This document shows, one piece after another, positions 51,486 through 59,989 of a DNA stretch of 64,000 bases; position 1 is the first letter of the stretch; each line of letters begins with the position of its first letter. Source of the DNA: an uncultured Bacillota bacterium (GTDB lineage Bacteria > Bacillota > Clostridia > Peptostreptococcales > Anaerovoracaceae); the NCBI GenBank assembly GCA_949287095.1, contig CASEFA010000009.1, positions 1-64,000 on the forward strand, written 5' to 3'. A program made the translations under genes and the position numbers. A model generated the notes under the pieces. It was not told the DNA's origin. It saw only the letters and a list, made by a program, of their open reading frames with translations, and made no database searches.

Positions 51486-52798
51486 GCGGATTCTTCCTCC
51501 CTTCCCGAAGCTTCGGCGGCGCTGTCCTCTGCTGTCCCTTTGCTGTCCAGCATTTCCAGGAATGCTTCCAGCCTGGTTTTTATCTGGCCGTCGTGGCTGT
51601 TTCGCCTGTCGATGCCGTCTCCGTCCAGAATGAGCATGGGAATGTCCATCTCCGAAAGCCGTTCCTTGAGGAGAACGCTTCCGCCGGAGGACTGCTTGCA
51701 GCCCCAGTGGCAGAACTGAATTACCGCGTCAGGATTAAGTTCTTCCGCAAGGCGGCTTACCATAGCGGCCTTATGGGCGTAGGAACCATTGAATAGATTT
51801 CTTATTATCTTCTTCGCCAAAGCGTGAAAAGGCCGTTCCTCGTCCAGCATTTCCATGGAATCGATAATTATGTCGCTGGCGATTATCTGATAGTTTTCAT
51901 TAGAGTTCAGGTACTTCTGCAGAGTCTCCTGATAGAAGGGTATCAGATGTATCCAGAGTATCTTTTTACCGGTGAATTTCGGGTACGTTTTAATGTCCTC
52001 AACCATGAATCTTATAAGGTCGCGGAATTTTTCCGTCCCGATTAGAAGATGCATTCCCATCATCAGGTAAAGGTGGCTTATGAGCTCGCCGGGATAATAT
52101 CTTTCGCTCTGGAGTCTGAAAAACTCACCGAGAGCCCGGCGGGTCTCGTTTTCAACTTTTATGCGCTTTTTCAGTTCCTCTTCGCTGAATGAACTGCCGA
52201 AGCGTTCCTGAAGGTCACTGGTGAAACGCTCCAGCTGCTTTGCCAGGTAATCAACCGATGCCTCGTCGTCCTCGTAAGGCACGTCGAGAAAGGTGAAAGG
52301 CACTCCCTTTTTCTTTTCCAGGTAGCGGAAGGTATTAAGGTTTCCGTCGCAGGAAAGTGAAGTGGTTACGGCGTAGCGGGGCACGGGAACGGCGCCGCTG
52401 TCTATGGCCCCTACAAACGTCTTATGGTAGGAGCATAAAGTCGGCGCAATGCCTTCGTTCTGGGCGTAGTCAATGAAAAAGTCCTCCAGATTGAACCCCG
52501 CAAAGTAGCAGGAAAGGCACTCGATGGAAAGAGTGGAAAGGCCGAAGCACTGAACTATCTCACATGGAGAGAATATGTTTCCCCAGACGTAGCTTTCAGG
52601 CTTTGAGAGAGAATCGGCAACGAAGGACATCATCATCTCCTCCAGCTTCTGATATCCTCTCGACAGGTTCTTTTTCGGAAGTATTTTAGTTCTGAGCTTG
52701 TTGAGCTTGTAGCCAAGGAGCATTTTGTCCCAGCTCTCCCCGGGACCGGCTTCTGTGGCATTTTTAACGTAGTCTATGTATTTGTCAGCTATCCACAT
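51479..52798 (-). CDS. 2-hydroxyacyl-CoA dehydratase-family protein (HgdA/HgdB-like)
   Basis: A 439-residue protein with the family layout: NIFSPCEIVQCFGLSTLSIE near residue 70 (cluster cysteine region), TTSLSCDGNLNTF near 155 and VIQFCHWGCKQSSGG near 375 bearing C-terminal cysteine ligands. It probably binds a 4Fe-4S cluster and works with the adjacent activase-dehydratase fusion. No CoA-transferase or dehydrogenase genes are next to it, so it may be an orphan reductase rather than a classical hydroxyglutaryl-CoA dehydratase. ATG 52798 has AAGGAGGAG upstream. Confidence 0.85.
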   Translation of the reverse strand: MWIADKYIDYVKNATEAGPGESWDKMLLGYKLNKLRTKILPKKNLSRGYQKLEEMMMSFVADSLSKPESYVWGNIFSPCEIVQCFGLSTLSIECLSCYFAGFNLEDFFIDYAQNEGIAPTLCSYHKTFVGAIDSGAVPVPRYAVTTSLSCDGNLNTFRYLEKKKGVPFTFLDVPYEDDEASVDYLAKQLERFTSDLQERFGSSFSEEELKKRIKVENETRRALGEFFRLQSERYYPGELISHLYLMMGMHLLIGTEKFRDLIRFMVEDIKTYPKFTGKKILWIHLIPFYQETLQKYLNSNENYQIIASDIIIDSMEMLDEERPFHALAKKIIRNLFNGSYAHKAAMVSRLAEELNPDAVIQFCHWGCKQSSGGSVLLKERLSEMDIPMLILDGDGIDRRNSHDGQIKTRLEAFLEMLDSKGTAEDSAAEASGREEESAC

Positions 52799-52831
52799 AG
52801 AAAAATCTCCTCCTTTAAAGCAAACATTACA

Positions 52832-52861
52832 ATGATACCACCTGAAGCGGAAAAAATTCAA
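52832..52861 (-). promoter_or_regulatory. Promoter of the dehydratase-activase pair (minus strand)
   Basis: Minus-strand TTGAAT (52861-52856) and TATCAT (52837-52832) with an 18-base spacer and a TGG before the -10. Confidence 0.6.
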
Positions 52862-52980
52862 GACCTGCAGAGGCAGTCTTTTATGAAAAACCTGTGAAGA
52901 CGGCCTCCTTCTCCTTGCAAAATCTTCCAAAAAACGGTAAAATGTCACTACGAAAAAAGCAGCCTGAAGGGGAGGGGAAA

Positions 52981-53703
52981 ATGACCGACGCGCTTATCAC
53001 TTTAATAAAGTGTCTCGCCGCCGTCCTCGCCGGAATTTTCGCGGGAAACGGCGCCGTGTACTTCTTCAATAAAATGCCTGCAGCATGGCTTACTGACTAC
53101 GGAGAGAAGCCTTCTGAGGAACTTCTGGACCCTTACACGCAAAGGGTGAAGAGTTACCCGTGGAAGTTCGTGTTCACCATGCTCTTTTCTGTGCTCTACA
53201 TAAAGCTTGTAACTGAGGACGTACAGCTTGCCGCCGCGGGAGCCTGCGTTCTCTGGCTGCTCCTTGAAATTGCCATAGCCGACAGAAAATACAGGATAAT
53301 ACCCGATCAGCTGGTGGTTCTCGTAGCGGTGTGCGGCATAGGGCTTATTCCCTTTCACGGCAGCTGGCAGCGGTGCCTTTACGGCGTTATCATCGGTTTC
53401 GGATTTATGGCTCTGACGGCAATCCTGGGAAAGATTACATACAGGCGTGACGCCGTAGGGGGAGGGGATATCAAGCTGTTTTCGGCTCTCGGCCTCGTGT
53501 GCGGACCGGGAGGGATAATACTGGTGTTCATGATGACGGCTCTTCTCAGCGCAGGCCACGCCGTGATTTTAATGGCGAGAGGAAAACTGAAGAGAACCGA
53601 TACCATCGCCATGGCCCCGTATATAGCCATAGCTTCCTGCATTTATCTGGTATTTGGGTACGGCATCGAGGAAACCCTGTTTGCAGGACTTATGAATTTT
53701 TGA
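52981..53703 (+). CDS. Prepilin peptidase-like A24 aspartic protease
   Basis: A 240-residue membrane protein with about seven helices. The two catalytic aspartates of A24 peptidases appear in IADRKYRIIPDQ near residue 105 and GGGDIKLFSALG near residue 163. The N-terminal part lacks the four-cysteine methylase domain of full PilD. No pilin or secretion genes are near, so it may serve pili encoded elsewhere. ATG 52981 follows GGGGAGGGG; an upstream in-frame ATG at 52894 gives a charged, unlikely extension. Confidence 0.85.
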   Translation: MTDALITLIKCLAAVLAGIFAGNGAVYFFNKMPAAWLTDYGEKPSEELLDPYTQRVKSYPWKFVFTMLFSVLYIKLVTEDVQLAAAGACVLWLLLEIAIADRKYRIIPDQLVVLVAVCGIGLIPFHGSWQRCLYGVIIGFGFMALTAILGKITYRRDAVGGGDIKLFSALGLVCGPGGIILVFMMTALLSAGHAVILMARGKLKRTDTIAMAPYIAIASCIYLVFGYGIEETLFAGLMNF

Positions 53704-53709
53704 TATAAT
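53681..53709 (+). promoter_or_regulatory. Promoter of yhbY-truA-comEB-tagO
   Basis: TTGCAG (53681-53686) and TATAAT (53704-53709) with a 17-base spacer, overlapping the end of the peptidase gene; TGA precedes the -10. Confidence 0.65.
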
Positions 53710-53732
53710 AAACCGATTAAGGAGATTCATAT

Positions 53733-54026
53733 ATGATTACAGGAAAGCAGAGAAGTTACCTTAAAGGTCTTGCCAATCAGCTGGATCCGCTGGTGCTTAT
53801 CGGCAAGGCGGACCTGACGGATACCGTAATAAAAGAGATAGACAACGTCCTCAACGCCAGGGAGCTGGTGAAAGTGAAGATACAGGAAAGCTCTCTCCTC
53901 GACCCGAAGGAGACGGCAAATAAGCTGGCGGACATGCTGGGTGCAGAGTTCGTTCAGGCCATAGGCCGCAAATTCGTTCTCTACAGAGAGTCAAAGGATA
54001 ACAGGAAGATTTATCTGCCGAAGTAG
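53733..54026 (+). CDS. yhbY: CRM-domain RNA-binding protein YhbY
   Basis: A 97-residue CRM (YhbY) protein: MITGKQRSYLKGLANQLDP, the GKADLT loop in place of the common GxxG region, HALNARELVKVKI-like helix (here VLNARELVKVKIQ) and IGRKFVLYRESKDNRKI. It is linked to 50S ribosome assembly in E. coli. First gene of a plus-strand operon, with AAGGAG upstream; truA follows after 6 bases. Confidence 0.93.
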   Translation: MITGKQRSYLKGLANQLDPLVLIGKADLTDTVIKEIDNVLNARELVKVKIQESSLLDPKETANKLADMLGAEFVQAIGRKFVLYRESKDNRKIYLPK

Positions 54027-54032
54027 CAAGCC

Positions 54033-54824
54033 ATGGAGAAGAACATACTTTTAACCGTAGAATACGACGGAACTGACTTTTTCGGATGGCAGAGGCAGCC
54101 CGACGTCAGGACGGTTCAGGGAGAGATAGAAAAGGTCTTAAGCGTCATATGCGCCCGTAAGATAGAGATAAACGGAGTGAGCAGGACTGACGCGGGAGTT
54201 CACGCCCTGGACCAGAAGGCAACCTTTTCCGCGGATTTTGCCATACCGGTCGAGAAAATAGCGGAGGTGGCCAACAACCTCTTAGGCGGGGGAAAGAAGC
54301 CTGCCCGTCAGCCGTCGGACGTGAGAATTATAAGCGCCGAAGAGGTGCCGGCTGACTTTCACGCCAGGTTCAGCTCGGTGGGAAAGACGTACAGGTACCT
54401 CATAAACAACAGTCCCGAGCCGGATATATTCATGAGAAACCGCTGCTACCACGTTCAGCAGAACCTCGATGTAGATGCCATGATAGAGGCTGCAGCCTTT
54501 GTCACAGGAGAGCACGACTTTGCAAGCTTTCAGGCGGCGGGAGGAAACGAGAGAGAGACCACCGTCAGAACCGTGTACGACCTGAGTATTTACGGGAGCG
54601 CCGGAGACTACATCACGATGGAGATAACCGGAGACGGATTTTTATATAATATGGTGAGAATCATCGCAGGAACTTTAGTGGATGCGGGCCTCGGAAAAAT
54701 CCCGGCAGCATCCCTTAAGGATATTCTTGAAGCAAAAGACCGCACGAAGGCCGGGCATACGGCGCCGGCGAGAGGTCTTTATCTTGCAAAGGTCTATTAC
54801 GACCGGGAAGAAATGAGAGGATAG
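54033..54824 (+). CDS. truA: tRNA pseudouridine38-40 synthase
   Basis: A 263-residue pseudouridine synthase that modifies positions 38-40 of the tRNA anticodon arm. The catalytic aspartate is in [12 protein letters not shown] near residue 53; FFGWQRQP near 13, the RYLINN strand near 124 and [18 protein letters not shown] near 203 complete the family pattern. Starts 6 bases after yhbY and ends one base before the deaminase start. Confidence 0.95.
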   Translation: MEKNILLTVEYDGTDFFGWQRQPDVRTVQGEIEKVLSVICARKIEINGVSRTDAGVHALDQKATFSADFAIPVEKIAEVANNLLGGGKKPARQPSDVRIISAEEVPADFHARFSSVGKTYRYLINNSPEPDIFMRNRCYHVQQNLDVDAMIEAAAFVTGEHDFASFQAAGGNERETTVRTVYDLSIYGSAGDYITMEITGDGFLYNMVRIIAGTLVDAGLGKIPAASLKDILEAKDRTKAGHTAPARGLYLAKVYYDREEMRG

Positions 54825-54825
54825 C

Positions 54826-55290
54826 ATGTACGAGAGCAAGAATCGCCCGGACTGGGATCATTACTTTATGCAGATGGCTGAGCTTACGGCTCAGCGTTCC
54901 ACCTGCCTCCGCCGTCACGTAGGCGCGGTTATCGTAAAGGATAAGCATATAATCGCAACGGGGTACAACGGTGCTCCGAGAGGGATTGCCCACTGCGACG
55001 AAAAGGGCGGCTGCCTGAGAGAGAAGCTGGGCGTGCCGTCGGGAGAAAGACACGAGCTCTGCCGGGCTCTTCACGCTGAACAGAACGCCATAATCCAGGC
55101 GGCGACTTTAGGTCAGAGCATAGAGGGTGCGACCATATACATCACCAATCAGCCTTGCGTGATCTGTGCAAAGATGATTATCAACGCGGGGATTGATCGT
55201 ATCGTGGTTAAGGACGGCTACCCGGATGAGCTTTCGGTGGAGATTCTCGCAGAAGCGGGGCTCAGGATAGTCATGCTGAAGGATGCTTAG
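54826..55290 (+). CDS. dCMP deaminase (ComEB family)
   Basis: A 154-residue zinc deaminase that makes dUMP from dCMP. Zinc ligands are in ALHAEQNAI (about residue 84) and [10 protein letters not shown] (about residue 110); an extra cysteine/histidine set (CRRHVGAVI region and [10 protein letters not shown]) is typical of the family's second zinc site. Member of the yhbY-truA operon by spacing. Confidence 0.93.
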   Translation: MYESKNRPDWDHYFMQMAELTAQRSTCLRRHVGAVIVKDKHIIATGYNGAPRGIAHCDEKGGCLREKLGVPSGERHELCRALHAEQNAIIQAATLGQSIEGATIYITNQPCVICAKMIINAGIDRIVVKDGYPDELSVEILAEAGLRIVMLKDA

Positions 55291-55298
55291 GAGATAAA

Positions 55299-56453
55299 AT
55301 GGAAATTACACTGCGCAGTGTTCTGCTGATTCTGGGCGTGGCGTTTATGATTGCATTTATCGTCACCCCGCTCAGCATAAAAATCGCGCCGAAGATAGGC
55401 GCAGTAGATGTGCCGAAGGACAGCCGGCGCATGCACAGAAGAACCATACCCCGGTTCGGAGGTCTTGCGGTTTTCGCGGGAACTATGATAACAGTAGGGT
55501 TTTTCCTGTGGGATGATCCGAAGATACGCGTTGCCATGCTGGGCGGCGCACTGATATATGTCTTAGGCGTCGTGGACGATCTGAAAAACCTCCACGCGGG
55601 GATAAAGTTCGGATATCAGGTAGCCGTGGCGGTTATGATTTATGCCATGGGCATCAGGATAAACATAATAAACAATTATTTCGGACCGGGCAACTGGATT
55701 TTAAGCGACGCCATCTGCTTCATAGTTACGGTATTGTGGATAGTGGGCATCACAAACACCATAAATCTCATAGACGGCCTTGACGGTCTTGCCGCCGGAA
55801 CTTCAGCCATAGCGGCGCTCTGCATCGCGTATATCGCCTACATTCACGGCGACACCTTCGGAATGGCGACCGTGTGCGTGGCGATGCTGGCTCTGGCAGG
55901 CTCCTGTCTGGGATTCCTGCCGTATAACTTTTCACCGGCCAAGACCTTTATGGGCGACGGCGGGGCGCTGTTCCTCGGATTTATGATAGCGGTTCTTTCC
56001 GTCATCGGGCCTTTAAAGCGTTCCACAGTAATCGCGGTGGTGGTGCCGGTAGTGGTTCTGGCCATTCCTATTTTCGATACGTCCTTTGCCATAGTGAGGC
56101 GAATCGTAAACCGCAAGCCTATTATGGAAGCGGACAAAGGCCATCTTCACCACCGTCTCATGGATGCGGGCTACGGTCAGCGCAGGGCGGTGCTCATGCT
56201 CTACGGTATCAGCGCCATTATGGGAATGGCCGCCGTCCTCATAAGCCGCGAGCTCTACAAGGATGCATGTGCCCTTGCTGTTATCGCCGCCGTCTACCTC
56301 TACGTGTTCCTGACGGATCCTAACCACAAGATGCCTCACATCAAAGCGGTAAACATCGCTAAGGAAGAGAAGAAGCAGGCGGCTTCGGAGCGCGTCGCCG
56401 CTGAGGAGGAGACTGGCAGCGGTGCGTCTGAATCAACTGAGAATGTGGAATAG
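55299..56453 (+). CDS. Undecaprenyl-phosphate N-acetylglucosaminyl 1-phosphate transferase (TagO/WecA type)
   Basis: A 384-residue MraY-like glycosyltransferase with about eleven helices that starts teichoic acid or other wall polymer synthesis. The Mg2+-binding VDDLKNLHAGIKF near residue 89, NLIDGLDGLAAG near 150, the FMGDGGALFLGF segment near 215 and the cytoplasmic HLHHRLMDAGYGQRRAV near 284 are the family motifs. The last 45 residues are a charged, alanine/glutamate-rich tail. Last gene of its operon; no clear terminator before array D. Confidence 0.93.
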   Translation: MEITLRSVLLILGVAFMIAFIVTPLSIKIAPKIGAVDVPKDSRRMHRRTIPRFGGLAVFAGTMITVGFFLWDDPKIRVAMLGGALIYVLGVVDDLKNLHAGIKFGYQVAVAVMIYAMGIRINIINNYFGPGNWILSDAICFIVTVLWIVGITNTINLIDGLDGLAAGTSAIAALCIAYIAYIHGDTFGMATVCVAMLALAGSCLGFLPYNFSPAKTFMGDGGALFLGFMIAVLSVIGPLKRSTVIAVVVPVVVLAIPIFDTSFAIVRRIVNRKPIMEADKGHLHHRLMDAGYGQRRAVLMLYGISAIMGMAAVLISRELYKDACALAVIAAVYLYVFLTDPNHKMPHIKAVNIAKEEKKQAASERVAAEEETGSGASESTENVE

Positions 56454-56510
56454 GTTTATTGATGTACGGCGACTTGCAGTTCGAGTTTAATTATGAAATT
56501 TAAGGAGGTG

Positions 56511-56706
56511 TTCGATGTGAAACCGTTATTGTGGGGTGTGCATCGAACACTTTTTCGATGTTAAGAGGGATTTGTTGAGTTTACATCGAACATTTTAGGT
56601 GCAAGTAACAATTCGACATGGAATTTGTTCGATGAAAACAGCATTTCATGCTTTAAGGTCGAAAATGCGTTCGATTCAGAAAGCTAAAAACGGCCTCGAG
56701 GTCGAA
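56511..56706 (+). repeat. Phased inverted-word array D (TTCGATG/CATCGAA)
   Basis: Units: 56511-56547 and 56554-56590 (both TTCGATG...CATCGAA, perfect), 56628-56663 (TTCGATG...GGTCGAA) and 56670-56706 (TTCGATT...GGTCGAA). Gaps are 6, 37 and 6 bases, the same as array B within one base, and total length is 196 against 195. The outer copies extend to GTGTTCGATG / CATCGAACAC (56508-56517, 56541-56550). The rest of 56454-56895 holds a direct repeat TTGAATTTTCT at 56775 and 56805 (30 apart) and a TATAAT at 56859 before the next gene. Confidence 0.75.
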
Positions 56707-56895
56707 CAGCCTTAGATTTTGGAGAAGAAAAAAGTTTCTCCATGAATTCTGTTTATATAACACTGCCGGGAGAATTGAATTTTCTCATATACTTAAAAAT
56801 GCAGTTGAATTTTCTAAAAAATGGAAGTATACTTTAGTATAAGTTACAAATTTTGGTATATAATGTAAAAATCTGAGAATGGGATTTTAAGGTTT

Positions 56896-57654
56896 ATGAG
56901 AGAGCTTATAATTCAAATCAAAAAGGAACTTTTGAAGTTACGGGGTGCGAGAAGTGTTTGCGAGGAAAAGCTGAGCAGCCTGCCGGAGGGACTGCTCAGA
57001 GCTGACATAAAGCGGGGGAGAAAATATTATTACCAGACGCTGAATGGAGTGGAGAGATATTTGGGGCGGAGAGATGGAACTGGTAGAAGCGCTGAAGGAG
57101 CGTAAGCTTGCTGAGGAGACGCTAAAAGCGGTTGATACTGACGAAAAATGTCTTGAATATGCAATCGAAACATTAAGAGATTTTTCGCCGGAAGAAATTT
57201 ACAAAACTCTTCCGAAGTCGTACAGAAAGGAAGATAATGCGAAGAGCAGCATCATTACGGACGGCGAGGCGTGGGCAGGCGCGCCATATGTGAAAAAGAG
57301 CAGTTACGGCAGGTATGAGGATCCGTCGCAGCTTACCATGAAGGGCGATTACGTGAGGTCAAAGTCTGAGCTCAACATCGCAAATATGATGTATATGAAG
57401 GGGATACCGTATCGATATGAGGAGGTGACGGAGCTTTGCGGGGAGACCATCGCTCCGGATTTTGCGGTGTATAGGGAAAGTGACGGGAAGGTGATCTTTC
57501 TGGAGCATTTCGGGATGATTTCGCGTGGAAGGTGCACCTGTACATTAAGGCGGGTTATATGCCGTACAGGGATGTGTTCTTTACGTTTGAAGATCTGGAC
57601 GGGAATATAGATACACAGTTTATAGATTATCTGATGGAAACGTATTTCAGGTGA
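56896..57654 (+). pseudogene. Broken ~250-residue Firmicutes protein with endonuclease-like C-terminal domain
   Basis: Three frame segments join into one protein. The first reads MRELIIQIKKELLKLRGAR to NGVERYLG; a shift near 57060 leads to GEMELVEALKERKLAEETL through YVRSKSELNIANMMYMKG and PDFAVYRESDGKVIFLEHFG; a second shift near 57515 leads to DFAWKVHLYIKAGYMP and DGNIDTQFIDYLMETYF, stop at 57652-57654. The order matches a clostridial family of about 300 residues whose C-terminal core (RSKSE, PDF, EHFG) looks like a PD-(D/E)XK nuclease. About eight residues are missing at the second break. Function of intact homologues is unknown to me. Confidence 0.75.
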
Positions 57655-57671
57655 GCGGGGTGTAGTAAGCA

Positions 57672-57708
57672 TTTGACGGCGACGGCGTCTGCAGACTTTG
57701 AAGTCGAA
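57672..57708 (+). repeat. Single possible array-type unit
   Basis: TTTGAC (57672-57677) and GTCGAA (57703-57708) bound a 37-base unit with the same 31-base offset as arrays B and C; a TACGAC follows 4 bases later. Only one unit is visible, so chance is a real option. The rest of 57655-57751 is GC-rich with a CGACCGGTCG palindrome. Confidence 0.3.
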
Positions 57709-57751
57709 CTGTTACGACCGGTCGCAAACCGCCGCCGCCGGAGTAAATATC

Positions 57752-58645
57752 CTACAGCTTTATATCGCCCTCGGCCAGGAGAACTGCGCTGCCTCCCACG
57801 CGGATAAGGCACCCGCCGTCGGCGTCTTCACGGATATCAGTGAGAATAACAGACGGCCTGTCCATCTTCTCGCCCTGGACGATGCGGCAGGATACGGAGC
57901 CGTCGGCACCGGCATCCGGCAGCAGGCCGTTGAGCCTGAAGTAATACGTGAGAGCGCCGTTGGAGGTTCCCGTCGCAGCCTCCTCGTCTATGTCGTAGAG
58001 AGGAGCAAAATTCCTGCAGTGGGCGGTGGCGTCGTCGCAGTTTACCGTAAATGCGTGGACTCCGGTAACCCTGTACTCGGCGGAAAGGTCCGAGAGCGCC
58101 TTCATATCGGGATTGAGCCCGTCAAGCTCAGCGCAGTTGCCCACAGGCATCATAATGTCCGGAAGTCCGGTGGAGATGAGCTGAGGCTTAAGCCCGCCAA
58201 AATCGGGAACTTCCCCGCCGTAGCCCATGACATCGTAAAGGCGCTGAACTTCTTCCGGCTTTGATATTGTACCCATTTCCACAGGGGAAGCCATGTCCAT
58301 CATGACAAAGCCGTCTTTGATTTCAATGTTGAGGTCGCCTGCCAGTGTGTGGTTGGTGCAGACACAGTTTTCCGGCAGAATGCCGGCTTTGATCAGGCAT
58401 ACAAAGGATGCAATGGTGGCGTGTCCGCAAAGGTCCACCTCCGCCGCCGGAGTGAAATACCTGATCTGGAACTCTCTGTCGCCCAGAACCTTAATGAAAG
58501 CGGTCTCTGAGTATCGAAGTTCGGCGGCTGTTTTTCTCATGGTTTCGTCGGGCGGGAAATCGCCGTCCCTGTCGAGTATGACCACCCCTGCCGGGTTGCC
58601 GCCGAAAAGTGAATCCGTAAACGCATCGGCAATAAAAAATTTCAT
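57752..58645 (-). CDS. PhzF-family isomerase
   Basis: A 297-residue protein of the diaminopimelate-epimerase fold. The start MKFFIADAFTDSLFGGNPAGVV, ELRYSETAFI with the catalytic glutamate near residue 45, DLCGHATIA near 72 and the C-terminal EAATGTSNGALTYY near 215 are typical. PhzF makes phenazines in pseudomonads, but no other phenazine genes are here and most homologues have unknown substrates. ATG 58645 has GGAGG nine bases upstream; a GTG at 58657 overlaps that site. It lies 58 bases after serA on the same strand. Confidence 0.88.
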   Translation of the reverse strand: MKFFIADAFTDSLFGGNPAGVVILDRDGDFPPDETMRKTAAELRYSETAFIKVLGDREFQIRYFTPAAEVDLCGHATIASFVCLIKAGILPENCVCTNHTLAGDLNIEIKDGFVMMDMASPVEMGTISKPEEVQRLYDVMGYGGEVPDFGGLKPQLISTGLPDIMMPVGNCAELDGLNPDMKALSDLSAEYRVTGVHAFTVNCDDATAHCRNFAPLYDIDEEAATGTSNGALTYYFRLNGLLPDAGADGSVSCRIVQGEKMDRPSVILTDIREDADGGCLIRVGGSAVLLAEGDIKL

Positions 58646-58703
58646 AGTCTGTAACACCTCCGTGTCTCATCGCATAAAGAAAAAATCAGACAGACGTGCT
58701 GCA

Positions 58704-59888
58704 CTACATATCCTGCAGCACGCGCACTTTTACAACGCCGTCCACCTTCGGAACGGAAGTCACGGGCTGTGCCAGGCTTAAGAGGGCATAGCCGTAAAGT
58801 GAAGAACCGTCAGTGGAAGGACGGGTGCCGCCTGCGGCGGCCTTGACTGTATTATCGGCAAACATGGCTGAAGCCAGTCTGACCGGATCGGGTTCATCTT
58901 TGGTTATAACCGCTACGCGGGTTTCGTCCGCCGTTACAGGTCCCAGAGAAACTGCGGGCAGGTTCACGGAATTTACTATGTTTCCGTTTTCTATGTAATC
59001 CATCAGCTCGCGGGCTGCCATTGCCGCACAGTTATCCTCGGCCTCTGCGGTGGATGCGCCCAGGTGAGGGAGGACGATTACGTCCGGGCGCCCGTGGATG
59101 CCGGCGGTGACAAAGTCGGTAACGTATTTGGAAATTTTCCCTAAAGGGGCAGTGCCGTCAGCGTCCAGCGCTTTAATCAGCGCGCCTTCGTCCATCAGCT
59201 TGTCACGGGAGAAGTTCAGGAACACTGCACCGGACTTTACACATGAGAGAAGCTCATCGTTGAACATACCTTTGGTCGAGTCGGTGGCAGGAAGGTGGAG
59301 AGTAATATAGTCGCTTTCACCGAGAAGTTCCTTGATGTCGCGGCGGATTCCCACTCCGGGCAGAAGTCTGAGCGCTGCGTTTACCGAAAGGTAAGGGTCA
59401 TAACCGATTACGTTCATCCCGAGAGAAGAAGCTGCGTTGGCAACCATTGCACCGATGGCTCCCAGGCCCACTACGCCGAGGGTCTTTCCGGCGATTTCCG
59501 TTCCTGCGAACTGGCCTTTGCCCTTTTCAACCTGCCTGGATACATCGTCGCCATGAAGACCGGAAGCCCAGGCAATACCTTCGGGGATATTTCTGGCCGC
59601 CAGAATCATGGCTCCGATTACCAGTTCCTTGACGGCGTTGGCGTTGGCGCCGGGGGTGTTGAAAACGGCGATTCCGCTTTCGGCACAGCGGTCTAAGGGA
59701 ATGTTGTTTACGCCTGCACCGGCTCTGGCTATAGCTAAAAGTCCTTTGCCGAACTCCATTTCGTGCATGTCGGCGCTGCGGACAACGATTCCGCAGCAGC
59801 AGGAGACATCGTCGGTTATGGAATAGCTGTCCGTGAAGGCCCCGAGGCCTGCAGGTGAAATTTTGTTTAGAGTAGAAATTTTGTACAT
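58704..59888 (-). CDS. serA: D-3-phosphoglycerate dehydrogenase
   Basis: A 394-residue NAD-dependent dehydrogenase, first step of serine synthesis. ARAGAGVNNIPLDRC near residue 55, the Rossmann motif GVVGLGAIGAMVANAASSLG near 138-157, NFSRDKLMDEGALI (substrate arginine) near 225 and LPHLGASTAEAEDNC (catalytic histidine) near 274 are intact. The last ~75 residues look like a shortened ACT-type regulatory domain. Divergent from serC with overlapping promoters; strong AGGAGG site. A small hairpin and a T run in its leader could be an attenuator. Confidence 0.9.
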   Translation of the reverse strand: MYKISTLNKISPAGLGAFTDSYSITDDVSCCCGIVVRSADMHEMEFGKGLLAIARAGAGVNNIPLDRCAESGIAVFNTPGANANAVKELVIGAMILAARNIPEGIAWASGLHGDDVSRQVEKGKGQFAGTEIAGKTLGVVGLGAIGAMVANAASSLGMNVIGYDPYLSVNAALRLLPGVGIRRDIKELLGESDYITLHLPATDSTKGMFNDELLSCVKSGAVFLNFSRDKLMDEGALIKALDADGTAPLGKISKYVTDFVTAGIHGRPDVIVLPHLGASTAEAEDNCAAMAARELMDYIENGNIVNSVNLPAVSLGPVTADETRVAVITKDEPDPVRLASAMFADNTVKAAAGGTRPSTDGSSLYGYALLSLAQPVTSVPKVDGVVKVRVLQDM

Positions 59889-59989
59889 TGTGATACCTCC
59901 TGAAAAACTGCAACAAAAAGTGAAAAAAATTGGTTATTTGCCCAAGGCTACGCCTTTGACCGTATCATTTTTTGTGAATGTTAAACAAA

